In this document: piece by piece, positions 37,052 to 45,762 of the stretch
How the letters are laid out: the number at the start of each line of letters is the position of its first letter
Numbering within the stretch: the stretch's first letter is position 1
Assembly: GCF_014636235.1 (NCBI RefSeq)
Contig: NZ_BMDZ01000037.1
Coordinates: 1 to 56,602 of the forward strand
Source: Tistrella bauzanensis
GTDB taxonomy: Bacteria; Pseudomonadota; Alphaproteobacteria; Tistrellales; Tistrellaceae
DNA: 56,602 bases
Direction: 5' to 3'
Program-made: the position numbers and the translations under genes
The notes under the pieces: generated by a model
What the model was told of the DNA's origin: nothing
Databases searched by the model: none
What the model saw: the letters and a program-made list of their open reading frames with translations, nothing else

Positions 37052-37174
37052 GCGTGAGCGGGCAGGCAGTTGTGGAGGGGGGCGCGGCGCGATGCTACTG
37101 TGCGCCCGCTCGTGCGATGGTCACGGGTGTCACGAGGGGGCGGCGCTGCCGCAGTCAGGGAGAAGACCGCGCCG

Positions 37175-37756
37175 ATGCTGCGCCGCATGTATGACAAGAC
37201 CATGGCCCTGGCCGGCCATCGCCATGCCGAGCGGGCGCTGGGCGTGGTCAGCTTCGCCGAAAGCTCGTTCTTTCCGATTCCGCCGGATGTGATCCTGGCG
37301 CCGATGGTGCTGGCGCAGCGGTCCAAAGCCTGGCGGTTCGCGGCGATCTGCACGATCACCTCGGTCTTCGGCGCGCTGCTGGGCTATCTGATCGGTTACG
37401 GCCTGTTCGAGACCATCGGTCAGCCGATCCTCGATTTCTATGGGCTGAACCAGGATTTCGCGGCGGCGGCGGAACGCTATAACGAACTGGGCTGGGTGAT
37501 GGTGCTGCTGGCCGGTATCACGCCGATCCCGTTCAAGGTGATCACCATCACCAGCGGCGTGACCGGGCTGAACATCGTCACCTTCATCCTGGCCAGCATC
37601 GTCGCGCGTGGCATCCGCTTCTATGCCGTCACCGCCATCATCTACTGGTTCGGCCCGAAAACCCTGCAGATCATCGAAAAGCGGCTGGGGCTGTTTACCG
37701 CCCTGTTCTGCATTCTGCTGATCGGCGGTTTCGTGGTGATGCGCTTCGTGCTCTGA
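37175..37756 (+). CDS. DedA/VTT-family membrane protein (YqaA-like)
   Basis: A 193-residue inner-membrane protein with four to five hydrophobic segments. ESSFFPIPPDVILAPMVLA is the N-terminal re-entrant motif, and AGITPIPFKVITITSGVTGL its C-terminal repeat, both typical of the SNARE-associated/VTT (DedA) family. Such proteins scramble or flip lipid carriers and help maintain proton-motive force. ATG at 37175 follows GGGAG; upstream open frame has no ribosome site. Single gene between two terminators. Confidence 0.85.
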   Translation: MLRRMYDKTMALAGHRHAERALGVVSFAESSFFPIPPDVILAPMVLAQRSKAWRFAAICTITSVFGALLGYLIGYGLFETIGQPILDFYGLNQDFAAAAERYNELGWVMVLLAGITPIPFKVITITSGVTGLNIVTFILASIVARGIRFYAVTAIIYWFGPKTLQIIEKRLGLFTALFCILLIGGFVVMRFVL

Positions 37757-37790
37757 CCCGTCGGCACCGTCCCCGGGCGATGATCATGCA

Positions 37791-37825
37791 AAAGGCCCCG
37801 CCGGATCACCACCGGCGGGGCCTTT
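37791..37825. terminator. bidirectional terminator between dedA-like and coxL-like genes
   Basis: A perfect 14-bp stem AAAGGCCCCGCCGG (37791-37804) with 37812-37825 and a 7-base loop, A-rich left and T-rich right, placed between convergent genes. Confidence 0.85.
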
Positions 37826-37856
37826 CGCATATCGACGGCGTGACCTGGCGGGTTGG

Positions 37857-40178
37857 TCAGGCGGCGGCGGTCGCGCGGGCGGCGGTCAGCACGGCCCAGA
37901 CCCGGGCCGGGGTGGCCGGCATGTCGATCTCGGGCGCGCCCGCGCGGGTCAGGGCGTCGTTGATCGCGTTCATGATCGCCGGGCAGGCGCCGATGGTGCC
38001 GGCCTCGCCGCAGCCCTTCGATCCCAGGCCGCTGGAGGCGGTGGGCATGTCTTCATGCAGCGTGATGTCCAGGAAGATCATGTCGTCGGCCCGGGGCATG
38101 CCGTAATCCATGAAGCTGCCGGTCATGAGCTGGCCGCTGTCGTCGTCATAGACCGCGTGCTCGATCAGCGCCTGACCCAGCCCTTGCGCGACGCCGCCCT
38201 GAACCTGGCCCTTCACGATCATCGGATTGACCACCTTGCCGAAATCATCGGCGACGGTATAGCGCACCGGCTCCACCCGTCCGGTCTCGGGGTCGATTTC
38301 CACCTCGGCGACGTGGCAGCCATTGGGGAAGGTGGGGGCGGGGCGGTCGAAGACCCGGCTTTCGTCCAGCGGCTCGCCGCCATCCAGGGCGATCCGCGCC
38401 ACCTCTTCGATGCCGATGCCCAGATCGGTGCCGGCGACCGTGAACCGGCCGGCCTCGAAGCGGATATCGTCGCTGGCGGCTTCCAGCCGGTCGGCGGCAA
38501 TGCCGCGCGCCCGTTCCACCACCGCTTCCGATGCCAGCCGGATCGCCGATCCCGCCATCTGCAGCGAGCGTGATCCGCCGGTGCCGCCGCCGGTGCGGAT
38601 TTCGGCGGTATCGCCCATCACCACCCGGACCTTGTCGAAGGGCATGCCGGTCAGCTCGGCCGCCACCTGGGCGAAGGCGGTCTCGTGACCCTGGCCGTTG
38701 GACTGGGTGCCGACCAGCACGGTTGCCGAGCCGTCGGCCTCGAACCGGATACGGGCCTCTTCCTTCGGATTGCCCTGGGTCCATTCGATATAGCTGGCAA
38801 GGCCGATGCCGCGCAGCAGGCCGCGGGCTTCCGACTGGCGGCGGCGCTCGGCGAAGCCCGCCATATCGGCGGCGGCCAATGCCCGCCGCTGCATCTCGGC
38901 GAAGTCGCCGGTGTCGTAAGTGGTGCCCATGGCGTTGGTATGGGGCATCGCGTCGGGGCGGATATAGTTGATCTGACGCAGGGCCTCAGGGCTTCGGCCA
39001 GTGGCGCGGGCGGCGGCGTCGATCAGCCGCTCGATCAGATAATTGGCCTCGGGCCGGCCGGCGCCGCGATAGGCATCGACCGGCGCGGTGTTGGTGAACA
39101 CGCCCCGGACATGCAGGCTGGCCACCGGGATGTCATAGACCGTGGTGGCAAGGCCGGCCGCCGCCGATGTCGGGATCATCGCGCCGAATTGTGACGCATA
39201 GGCGCCCAGATTGGCGATGGTATCCACCTCGAAGGCGGTGAAGCGGCCATCGGTATCGAGCGCCATGCGGGCATGGGTGCGCAGGTCGCGGCCATGGGCG
39301 TCGGTCAGCAGGCTTTCCGAGCGGTCGCCGGTCCATTTCACCGGCCGGCGCAGTTTGCGGGCTGCATAGGTGACGGCGACATGTTCCGGATAGAGGAAGA
39401 TCTTCATGCCGAAGCCGCCGCCGACATCCGGCATCACCACCCGGAACTCGTCGGCCGGCACCTTGAACACCGCATCGGCCAGAATGCCGCGCATGCCATG
39501 AACGCCCTGGCCGTTGGTGTGGACCACGGTCTGGCCGGTTTCGGCGTCGATATGGGCGTTGATCGCGCGGGGCTCGATCGGGTTGGCCGAGACCCGGTTG
39601 TTGACGATGTCGATCTCGACCACGGTCGCGGCTGCGGCCATGGCGGCGTCGACCTCGGTCGCCTTGCCCTGGCGCCAGTCGAAACACAGATTGCCCGGGC
39701 TGCCATCGTGGACGGCCACGGTGTCGCCCGCCAGCGCGCGCGCCGGATCGACCACCACCGGGCGTTCTTCATAATCCACCGCCACCAGTTCGGCGGCATC
39801 GCGCGCCAGCACCGGATCGGTCGCGATCACCATCGCCACCGCCTCGCCGGCGAAATGCACCGCCTCACTGGCGATCGCCGGACGCTTCGGTGCCTGCATC
39901 GGCGTGCCGTCGGCATTCTTCACCCGCGCCACCGCCGGCACGCCGCCGATGCCGTCGGCATCGAGATCGGCGCCGGTGAACACGGCGACCACACCGTCGG
40001 CCGCGCGCGCGTCTGCCACGTCGACCGCATTGATCCGGGCACTGGCATAGGGGCTGCGCACGAAGCTGGCATAAAGCTGGCCATCGAGCACGATATCGTC
40101 GGTATAGCGGCCATGACCGGTCAGGAAGCGACGATCCTCGACACGGCGCACGGACTGGCCAATTCCGAATTTCAGCAT
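37857..40178 (-). CDS. CoxL-like xanthine dehydrogenase-family molybdopterin subunit (form II), orphan
   Basis: A 773-residue large subunit of the molybdenum hydroxylase family. GRYTDDIVLDGQLYASFVRS opens the N-terminal domain; the active-site loop is AYRGAGR at 369-375, the form II version (true CO dehydrogenase has AYRCSFR); GCGEAGTIGA near the C-terminus holds the catalytic Glu. It should oxidise an aldehyde or N-heterocycle rather than CO. The iron-sulfur and FAD subunits that normally accompany it are missing here on both sides, so it must recruit partners encoded elsewhere. The start at 40178 is the family start; the frame to 40253 adds an atypical tail. Confidence 0.85.
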   Translation of the reverse strand: MLKFGIGQSVRRVEDRRFLTGHGRYTDDIVLDGQLYASFVRSPYASARINAVDVADARAADGVVAVFTGADLDADGIGGVPAVARVKNADGTPMQAPKRPAIASEAVHFAGEAVAMVIATDPVLARDAAELVAVDYEERPVVVDPARALAGDTVAVHDGSPGNLCFDWRQGKATEVDAAMAAAATVVEIDIVNNRVSANPIEPRAINAHIDAETGQTVVHTNGQGVHGMRGILADAVFKVPADEFRVVMPDVGGGFGMKIFLYPEHVAVTYAARKLRRPVKWTGDRSESLLTDAHGRDLRTHARMALDTDGRFTAFEVDTIANLGAYASQFGAMIPTSAAAGLATTVYDIPVASLHVRGVFTNTAPVDAYRGAGRPEANYLIERLIDAAARATGRSPEALRQINYIRPDAMPHTNAMGTTYDTGDFAEMQRRALAAADMAGFAERRRQSEARGLLRGIGLASYIEWTQGNPKEEARIRFEADGSATVLVGTQSNGQGHETAFAQVAAELTGMPFDKVRVVMGDTAEIRTGGGTGGSRSLQMAGSAIRLASEAVVERARGIAADRLEAASDDIRFEAGRFTVAGTDLGIGIEEVARIALDGGEPLDESRVFDRPAPTFPNGCHVAEVEIDPETGRVEPVRYTVADDFGKVVNPMIVKGQVQGGVAQGLGQALIEHAVYDDDSGQLMTGSFMDYGMPRADDMIFLDITLHEDMPTASSGLGSKGCGEAGTIGACPAIMNAINDALTRAGAPEIDMPATPARVWAVLTAARATAAA

Positions 40179-40424
40179 GGAGCAGATGTCCCTGGCAGGT
40201 CTGCGGCCGTTCGCCGCCGCGTGGGGGAGCCCGTGAGGCCCAACGGCCACCACGGGGCATGAGCCTAGCTGATCGGGGGCTGGCGGTGCAATGCCGGGAC
40301 GGTCGGTCGGTGCGGGTGACGGTCACATGATCATGACGTTTCGATGACCGCACGGGCGGATGGTTGCCGCGGTTGTGGGCCGGGCGATATCGTCGGCCGG
40401 CGGATGATGACCGATGGGGGGCAG

Positions 40425-41678
40425 ATGGGGCAGGACCATGATGCGACGACAACCCCGGCTGTTGCCGGCGGAGGGATGGCCGAGGTATTCGGCGCGTTCC
40501 TGAAGCTGGGCTGCACCGCCTTCGGCGGCCCGGTCGCCCATCTGGGGTTCTTCCGCACCGAATTCGTCGATCGGCGGGGCTGGCTGGACGATGCCGACTA
40601 TGCCCGGCTGGTGGCGCTGTGCCAGTTTCTGCCCGGTCCCGCCAGCAGCCAGGTCGGCATCGCGCTGGGCCTGGGGCGGGCGGGGCTGGGCGGCGCGCTG
40701 GCGGCCTGGGCCGGGTTCACCCTGCCATCGGCCTTGCTGATGATCATGGCCGGGCTCGCGGTCGCGGCGGGGCAGGGGGGCGGCTGGCTGCCCGACGGCC
40801 TGACCACCGGCCTGAAGATTGCGGCGCTGGCAGTGGTGGTGCAGGCGGTGGCCGGAATGGCGCGCAGTCTGGCGCCCGATGCCCGGCGGATGACGCTGGC
40901 GGTGGCGGCCGCCGCCTTGGCGCTGATGGTTCCGGGGCTGGCGGGGCAGTTGGGCGGCATTCTTCTGGGGCTGATCGTGGCGGCGGTGGTGCCGCTCGAC
41001 GCCGATGCAGCGACGCCGGCGGCGACGCCGGCCACACCTGCTGTCGGCCGCGCCGCCATACGCCCCGCAACCCGTCTTGTGCGGCGGCGGGCGGCGCTGG
41101 TGGCGGCGGTGCTGTTCGTGGCCGGGCTGGTGCTGCTGCCGCTGCTTGGCGCCGGCGGCGGGCCGCTGGCCACGCTCGCCGACGGCATGTATCGCGCCGG
41201 CAGCTTGGTGTTCGGCGGTGGCCATGTGGTGCTGCCGCTGCTGGCGGCCGAAACCGCGCCGCAGGTCGACGCGCAGGCCTTCATGATGGGCTATGGTCTG
41301 GCGCAGGCGGTGCCGGGGCCGCTGTTCACCTTCGGCGCCTTTCTTGGTGCCGTGGCCGGCGGCTGGATCGGCGGCGTGGTGGCGCTGGTCGCGATCTTCC
41401 TGCCGGCCTTCCTGCTGGTGGTGGCGGTTCTGCCGCTGTGGGACCGGGTATCGCGCCGGCCATGGGCGCGCCGGCTGCTGGCCGGGGTGAATGCGGCGGT
41501 TCTGGGGCTGTTGATGGCCGCACTTTATGATCCGGTCTTCACCAGCGCGGTTGCCGGGCCGCGAGACGCGGCGCTGGCGCTGGTCGCCCTGGTGGCGTTG
41601 CTGGTGTGGCGGCTGCCGGTCTGGGCGCTGGTACCGGCCGCGGCCGCGGCCGGCATGGCGGCGGCCGCGATCGGCTGA
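40425..41678 (+). CDS. chrA: chromate transporter ChrA, two-domain
   Basis: A protein of about 417 residues with two CHR domains, the long-chain type of chromate efflux pump. GAFLKLGCTAFGGPVAHLGF and QFLPGPASSQVGIALGLG mark domain one; GSLVFGGGHVVLPLL and AQAVPGPLFTFGAFLGA mark domain two. A low-complexity Ala/Thr linker (residues 195-215) separates them. It exports chromate, coupled to the membrane potential. Several ATGs are possible (40407, 40425, 40476) and none has a clean ribosome site. It is divergent from the coxL-like gene, and no chrB regulator lies nearby. Confidence 0.88.
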   Translation: MGQDHDATTTPAVAGGGMAEVFGAFLKLGCTAFGGPVAHLGFFRTEFVDRRGWLDDADYARLVALCQFLPGPASSQVGIALGLGRAGLGGALAAWAGFTLPSALLMIMAGLAVAAGQGGGWLPDGLTTGLKIAALAVVVQAVAGMARSLAPDARRMTLAVAAAALALMVPGLAGQLGGILLGLIVAAVVPLDADAATPAATPATPAVGRAAIRPATRLVRRRAALVAAVLFVAGLVLLPLLGAGGGPLATLADGMYRAGSLVFGGGHVVLPLLAAETAPQVDAQAFMMGYGLAQAVPGPLFTFGAFLGAVAGGWIGGVVALVAIFLPAFLLVVAVLPLWDRVSRRPWARRLLAGVNAAVLGLLMAALYDPVFTSAVAGPRDAALALVALVALLVWRLPVWALVPAAAAAGMAAAAIG

Positions 41679-41696
41679 CGGGGGGCAGCCGACAGA

Positions 41697-42281
41697 TCAG
41701 GCGGGCTGGACCTCGGCACGACGCTCGCGGCGGCGATAGATGGTCGAACTGCTGATGCCGAGCAACTGGGCTGCGCGGGTGACATTGCCCTGGCAGAGAA
41801 GAATGGCCCGTTCGATGGTCTCGTCGATGACATCGTCCAGCGGCCGGATCAACTGCGCCGGGTCGTCTTCGGGCAGGGCCAGCGAGCCGGCGCGCCAGGT
41901 CATCGCCATCGTCACCGCATGAGCGATCCGGGTGGGGCTGGCATTGTTGCTCACGACATCGATCGCGCCCGCGCGCATGGCGCCAACCACCACGTCGTCG
42001 TCATCTTCCGGCAGACGGACGAAAATCGGCCGGATATCGGGCACGATCGCGACCAGACGCTGGATCAGGCCGGTGCGCGGCATGTCGTCGAACCGGCCGA
42101 TCATCACCACCGGCGGATGTGACACGCGGATTGCGGCCATGGCGCGCTGTCCATCGGGGACGGCGGTGCGGGGCATCCGCATCAGTGGACCCACCGCCTG
42201 GTCGAAGGCGGCAAAACTGTCGGCACGCCCGACGAGCAGCAGGGCGGGGCGACGGTCTGGTGCGGGCTGCATGTGTTGCAT
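41697..42281 (-). CDS. degenerate receiver domain plus Fis-type DNA-binding domain
   Basis: A 194-residue protein. Residues 12-120 look like a response-regulator receiver (PALLLVGRADSF, PPVVMIGRFDDMP, AMRAGAIDVVSNN), but the phosphorylated Asp position is Gly and the acidic pair is lost, so it cannot be a normal phospho-receiver. Residues 155-185 (AILLCQGNVTRAAQLLGISS then STIYRRRE) are a Fis-type helix-turn-helix as in NtrC family regulators, without the AAA+ domain between. It is probably a phosphorylation-independent transcription factor. No kinase gene is adjacent. Confidence 0.7.
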   Translation of the reverse strand: MQHMQPAPDRRPALLLVGRADSFAAFDQAVGPLMRMPRTAVPDGQRAMAAIRVSHPPVVMIGRFDDMPRTGLIQRLVAIVPDIRPIFVRLPEDDDDVVVGAMRAGAIDVVSNNASPTRIAHAVTMAMTWRAGSLALPEDDPAQLIRPLDDVIDETIERAILLCQGNVTRAAQLLGISSSTIYRRRERRAEVQPA

Positions 42282-42906
42282 CGGCTTCTCGTCTTTCTAG
42301 GGCGGATCGCCGGAGGGCTGGGAGCCGGATTGGCCGGGGGATCGGTTTCGGGGCGATGGGCGGAAGACGCCGTCCACCGTGAGCGTGTGCGGCTGCCGGT
42401 GCCGCGTCGTGGCCGGATGCAACTTGCGACGATTTCGGCGCCCTGCATTGCATTCCGCAATCCTGCGGGGCCGTTTCGCCGTCCGTCCGCTGCATCCGGC
42501 GTCGGATACCCCTCAAGCGCAAAAGCTGTGCCACGGCCTTCCCCCGCGAACAGGGGGGGCGCCGACATATCGGAACCGCCGGGCGCATCGCGGGTTGATC
42601 GCGCAGTGCCGCCGCCCGGCGGACCGCCCGCGGCCGGACAATTGAAGACCTTTGAAGACACAGGGACTGCGCTTGCGGAGCGGGACACAAGGAGTACGAT
42701 CGGCATCGTGGATCGGATGCCGGCTGATTGCGTTGAAGCGCGACGGGCACGACATTGCCGGCCGGTCCGCAGCCGACACTGAATGATCACGGCAGGCTGT
42801 CTTGCCGGGGCGCTTTGTCGTACCCATCTTGAGACGGACATGCCGATCGGATGCCGACTACCGGGTCCGGCGGCATTTTCGGTCTCGACGACGAAAGGAG
42901 CAGGTC
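42282..42906. promoter_or_regulatory. rpoH upstream region
   Basis: There is no credible gene in these 625 bases; open frames here have poor composition and no family motif. TTGCGG (42673-42678), 16 bases, TACGAT (42695-42700) is a possible housekeeping promoter for rpoH, leaving a 5' leader of about 200 bases. In other bacteria rpoH leaders act as thermosensors; I cannot fold this one reliably. Confidence 0.35.
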
Positions 42907-43854
42907 TTGGTCGCTCATCTTCCCGCCATGTCGGGCGGCAGCAATCTGTCGACCTATCTGAACGAGATTCAGAAGTACCCGATCCTTGCGGCGGACGAGG
43001 AGTTCATGCTGGCCTGTCGCTGGCGTGACCATGCCGACGCTGAAGCCGCGCGCCGCCTGATCACCAGCCATCTGCGGCTGGTGGCGAAGATCGCGCTGGG
43101 CTATCGGGGCTATGGTCTGCCGCTGGAGGATGTGATCGCCGAAGGCAATGTCGGCCTGATGCAGGCCGTGAAGCGCTTCGACCCCGATCGCGGCTTCCGC
43201 CTGTCCACCTATGCGATGTGGTGGGTGCGGGCCTCGATCCAGGAATTCATCCTGCGGTCATGGTCGCTGGTCAAAATGGGCACGACGGCTGCCCAGAAGA
43301 AACTGTTCTTCAACCTGCGCCGGCTGAAGAACCAGATGAACGCCATCGAAGCCGGCGATCTGCCACCCGAGGTGGTGAAGAAGATCGCCACCGAGCTGGA
43401 TGTGGGCGAGCACGAGGTGGTGGAGATGAACCGCCGCTTCGCCGGCCCCGATCAGTCGCTGAACGCGCCGGTCTCGGCCGAAGGTGATGCCGAGTGGCAG
43501 GACTGGCTGACCGACAGCCGCCCCAGCCAGGAAACCACGGTTGCCGAGAATGAGGAACAGACCAAGCGCATGTCGCTGATGCAGTCGGCGCTTGAGGATC
43601 TGAACGAGCGCGAGCGCCACATCTTCACCGAGCGGTGCCTGAAGGAGCCGGCGGCGACGCTGGAGGATCTGGCCCAGGTTTACGGCATCAGCCGCGAGCG
43701 GGTGCGCCAGATCGAGGTGCGCGCCTTCGAGAAGGTGCAGAAGAAGACGCTGGATCTGGCGATCGCCGATGGTGTGGTGAACGAGCAGCAGATCCTGGCG
43801 GCGCGCGCCTCGGGCGGCCATCGCCAGTTGCGCGGCAGCAATCAGCCGAACTGA
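42907..43854 (+). CDS. rpoH: heat-shock sigma factor RpoH, TTG start
   Basis: A 315-residue sigma factor. Region 2 is visible as FRLSTYAMWWVRASIQEFIL, the RpoH box as QKKLFFNLRR (130-139), and region 4 as EDLAQVYGISRERVRQIEVR. It directs RNA polymerase to heat-shock promoters. The start is TTG at 42907: AAAGGAG ends six bases before it and the resulting N-terminus (MVAHLPAMSGGSNLSTYLNE) aligns with family length. The ATG at 42928 would remove seven residues and has no ribosome site. A terminator follows. Confidence 0.93.
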   Translation: MVAHLPAMSGGSNLSTYLNEIQKYPILAADEEFMLACRWRDHADAEAARRLITSHLRLVAKIALGYRGYGLPLEDVIAEGNVGLMQAVKRFDPDRGFRLSTYAMWWVRASIQEFILRSWSLVKMGTTAAQKKLFFNLRRLKNQMNAIEAGDLPPEVVKKIATELDVGEHEVVEMNRRFAGPDQSLNAPVSAEGDAEWQDWLTDSRPSQETTVAENEEQTKRMSLMQSALEDLNERERHIFTERCLKEPAATLEDLAQVYGISRERVRQIEVRAFEKVQKKTLDLAIADGVVNEQQILAARASGGHRQLRGSNQPN

Positions 43855-43917
43855 CCGCCGGCGAAACCGGCCCGCGCGGTTCGGGACTTAAAGCGGTCTT
43901 GATATCTGGAATCGGAC

Positions 43918-43950
43918 AACCCGCCCCGGCATTGCCGGCGGCGGGTTTTT
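43918..43950 (+). terminator. rho-independent terminator after rpoH
   Basis: AACCCGCC pairs with GGCGGGTT (43918-43925 and 43940-43947), with an inner CCGGC/GCCGG stem and a final T5. Confidence 0.85.
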
Positions 43951-44016
43951 CATGGCCGCGTGTTGTGGCTGAACCGATACGCCGCGTGGCCTGTGGGCCT
44001 GTCGGAAAGCCCGGGG

Positions 44017-45015
44017 TCATTGCAGCGCGATGCTGCCGCTGCCGCGCATCATCCGCAAGGTCTGCCCGGTGGGCGAGCGATAGATCCCGCGCGAGGTCGG
44101 CAGCGCCGGCCCGGCGGTGGCGCCACGGGCGATCTGGGGCATATGGGCGCGGCTGGGGGGGGTGCGTGGTGCGATGGCACCGGCCCCTGCCTCGTCGGCC
44201 TCGATATCGGCGGCGGCCAGACGGGTCTCGTCATCGGCCGGACGGGGGGCATCAGTCAATGCGGTGATGGCGGGCAGCGCCGCAATGCTCTGCGGGTTGG
44301 AACGGGGCGGCTGGGCGATGCGCGATGGCGGCGCGGGGCGGCGGGCATCGTCTTCGCCATGGCCGTTGCGGTCCAGCCAGAAGCCCAGCACCCGGTCGCG
44401 ATAGGGTTTGGAATGGCTGGGCGTGCGGCTGTGATAATAGCCGACCGCCCGGGTCCAGGTTTCGGTCTCGGTCTGAAGCGATTTCAGGAAGCGGGCCGCA
44501 TAATCGGCATTATGCGCCGGGTCGACCATCTGCTCCAGGCTGTCGAATTCCTTGCCGTGGAAATGAAAATTCACCTGCATGCAGCCGATGTCGATATTGC
44601 GCACGCCCTTGGCGCGCAGGCTGCGGATCTCGGCCAGCGTTTCGGCACGGCTTGCCAGGTAGCGGCCACGGCCCTCGGCATAGATCGTCCAGGGCCAGGC
44701 AGTTCTTGCCGCCGCCTCTTTGCTCCACCGGCCCGATTCCGCCAGCGCGATCGCCGCCAGCAGGCCATCCGGCAATCCGTGCCGGTCTTCGGCGTCGCTG
44801 ATGGCGCGGTCGCAGATCGCCCAGTCGGCGTCGCCGGCAGCCTTGGCCGGCGCCATCGCCAACAGCAGGCCGGCCACGGCAAGGGCGGTGGCCAGCATGG
44901 CAAATCCCAGGCGTGGCGCGGCTTTCAGCGTGGCGAGCCGTGGCCGCACCGCGCCGGCAGTCGACGCCGGGGTGGGTGACATGTGGCCATGGGGATGAGG
45001 GGTGGTGGGTAACAT
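44017..45015 (-). CDS. secreted lytic transglycosylase (SLT domain)
   Basis: A 332-residue exported protein. A signal/anchor segment spans about residues 37-60 (LGFAMLATALAVAGLLLAMA); the SLT domain follows with catalytic Glu93 in IALAESGRWSKE, then NIDIGCMQVNFHFHGKEF in place of the usual GLMQ motif, and YYHSRTPSHSKPYRDRV. It cuts peptidoglycan with formation of anhydro ends. The last 120 residues are Pro/Ala-rich and look disordered. ATG at 44982 is an alternative start. Upstream lie the three sRNA genes, pointing away. Confidence 0.83.
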   Translation of the reverse strand: MLPTTPHPHGHMSPTPASTAGAVRPRLATLKAAPRLGFAMLATALAVAGLLLAMAPAKAAGDADWAICDRAISDAEDRHGLPDGLLAAIALAESGRWSKEAAARTAWPWTIYAEGRGRYLASRAETLAEIRSLRAKGVRNIDIGCMQVNFHFHGKEFDSLEQMVDPAHNADYAARFLKSLQTETETWTRAVGYYHSRTPSHSKPYRDRVLGFWLDRNGHGEDDARRPAPPSRIAQPPRSNPQSIAALPAITALTDAPRPADDETRLAAADIEADEAGAGAIAPRTPPSRAHMPQIARGATAGPALPTSRGIYRSPTGQTLRMMRGSGSIALQ

Positions 45016-45166
45016 CGCGGAACTTCCGACGGATGAGGGGCGGCGCTGACGGGAATCATGGCCCCGAGCTGGTCCCCCACTTCATTCAAGTTCCATGCCA
45101 AAAGGGCTTCGGTGACGGGCCAACCGGCCGCATGACTGATGCATAAATTAAGGGCACGAATTAAGC

Positions 45167-45195
45167 TTGCCTCTTTGGTCGGCACCCCTTATATG
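45167..45195 (+). promoter_or_regulatory. promoter of sRNA copy 1
   Basis: TTGCCT (45167-45172), a 17-base spacer, and TATATG (45190-45195). The predicted start is near 45202. Confidence 0.6.
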
Positions 45196-45201
45196 TTGCA
45201 A

Positions 45202-45304
45202 CGCGGCAGGCTGAATGCTCAGGCGTTCGCGGCCGTGGCCCATCTTTTGGGCGTTTCCTCCCTAGACTTTGGGCCGTGCCAGTCTTCTGGCGCGGCCTTT
45301 TTTT
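45202..45304 (+). ncRNA. MmgR/suhB-like (alpha-r8) small RNA, copy 1
   Basis: A predicted RNA of about 103 nt. A small hairpin (GCCCA, TCTTT, TGGGC at 45238-45252) precedes the unpaired 10-mer TTTCCTCCCT (45254-45263), which contains an anti-Shine-Dalgarno sequence. An 11-bp terminator stem (45272-45282 with 45287-45297, loop TCTT) ends in T7. The 10-mer, its position between hairpins and the size match MmgR/suhB of the rhizobial alpha-r8 family, which limits polyhydroxybutyrate accumulation in Sinorhizobium. Family naming is from memory of that signature; the structure is read directly. It lacks any open frame with family similarity. Confidence 0.78.
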
Positions 45305-45463
45305 CAGGGCGCGTCCAGCGCGGATGTCGCGATGGACTCCGGCATTCATGCTGCATCTGCGCAGATGCCGAACGGGCATGCTGGCCATGCATATCCTGCA
45401 TGAAGTCGCGGAATTGAAGGCTTTTTTGCCAAAAGTGGCCGCACAAAAAACGCCACAATCCCC

Positions 45464-45492
45464 TTGACCCTTTGTGCGGCGCAACGTATCTT
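45464..45492 (+). promoter_or_regulatory. promoter of sRNA copy 2
   Basis: TTGACC (45464-45469), a 17-base spacer, and TATCTT (45487-45492). The spacer and -10 element match those of copy 3. Confidence 0.7.
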
Positions 45493-45498
45493 GAGTCT

Positions 45499-45599
45499 TG
45501 TAACGGGCGCTTGGCGGCGCCGCTGTTGCAGCCCAGTTTTTGGGCGTTTCCTCCCTAGACTTGGGCCGTATCAGTTCTTCTGGTACGGCCTTTCTTTTT
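45499..45599 (+). ncRNA. MmgR/suhB-like (alpha-r8) small RNA, copy 2
   Basis: A predicted RNA of about 101 nt. The hairpin GCCCA, GTTTT, TGGGC lies at 45531-45545, the TTTCCTCCCT 10-mer at 45547-45556, and the terminator stem at 45564-45574 with 45580-45590, then a T-tract interrupted by one C. The terminator sequence (GGCCGTATCAG arm) differs from copy 1 by compensating changes that keep pairing, a sign of selection on RNA structure. The 5' third is unlike the other copies, so target or stability differences are possible. Confidence 0.78.
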
Positions 45600-45727
45600 G
45601 CGCCGAATATGTTGCGGTGCGGCAAAATCTCCGCTGCAGATCGCGGATCAGGCAACCCTGCCCAGGCAGGATTTGTCCTTGGTTAGGAACCCGTCCTGCG
45701 GGTGTGAAACCGATTACAGTTCCCCTC

Positions 45728-45756
45728 TTGACTGATGCTGCGTCGCAGCGTATCTT
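45728..45756 (+). promoter_or_regulatory. promoter of sRNA copy 3
   Basis: TTGACT (45728-45733), a 17-base spacer, and TATCTT (45751-45756). Confidence 0.7.
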
Positions 45757-45762
45757 TTGCAG

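Noticed and set aside
37857-40178. Aerobic CO dehydrogenase
   Set aside because: The active-site loop is AYRGAGR, not the AYRCSFR of true CO dehydrogenase, and CoxM/CoxS are absent.
42273-42782. 169-codon frame upstream of rpoH
   Set aside because: Pro/Arg-rich, no ribosome site, no family similarity; treated as leader/promoter DNA.
45139-45417. Open frames in the 45.1-45.8 kb region
   Set aside because: They run across promoters, cores and terminators of the sRNA units; conservation follows RNA structure, not codons.
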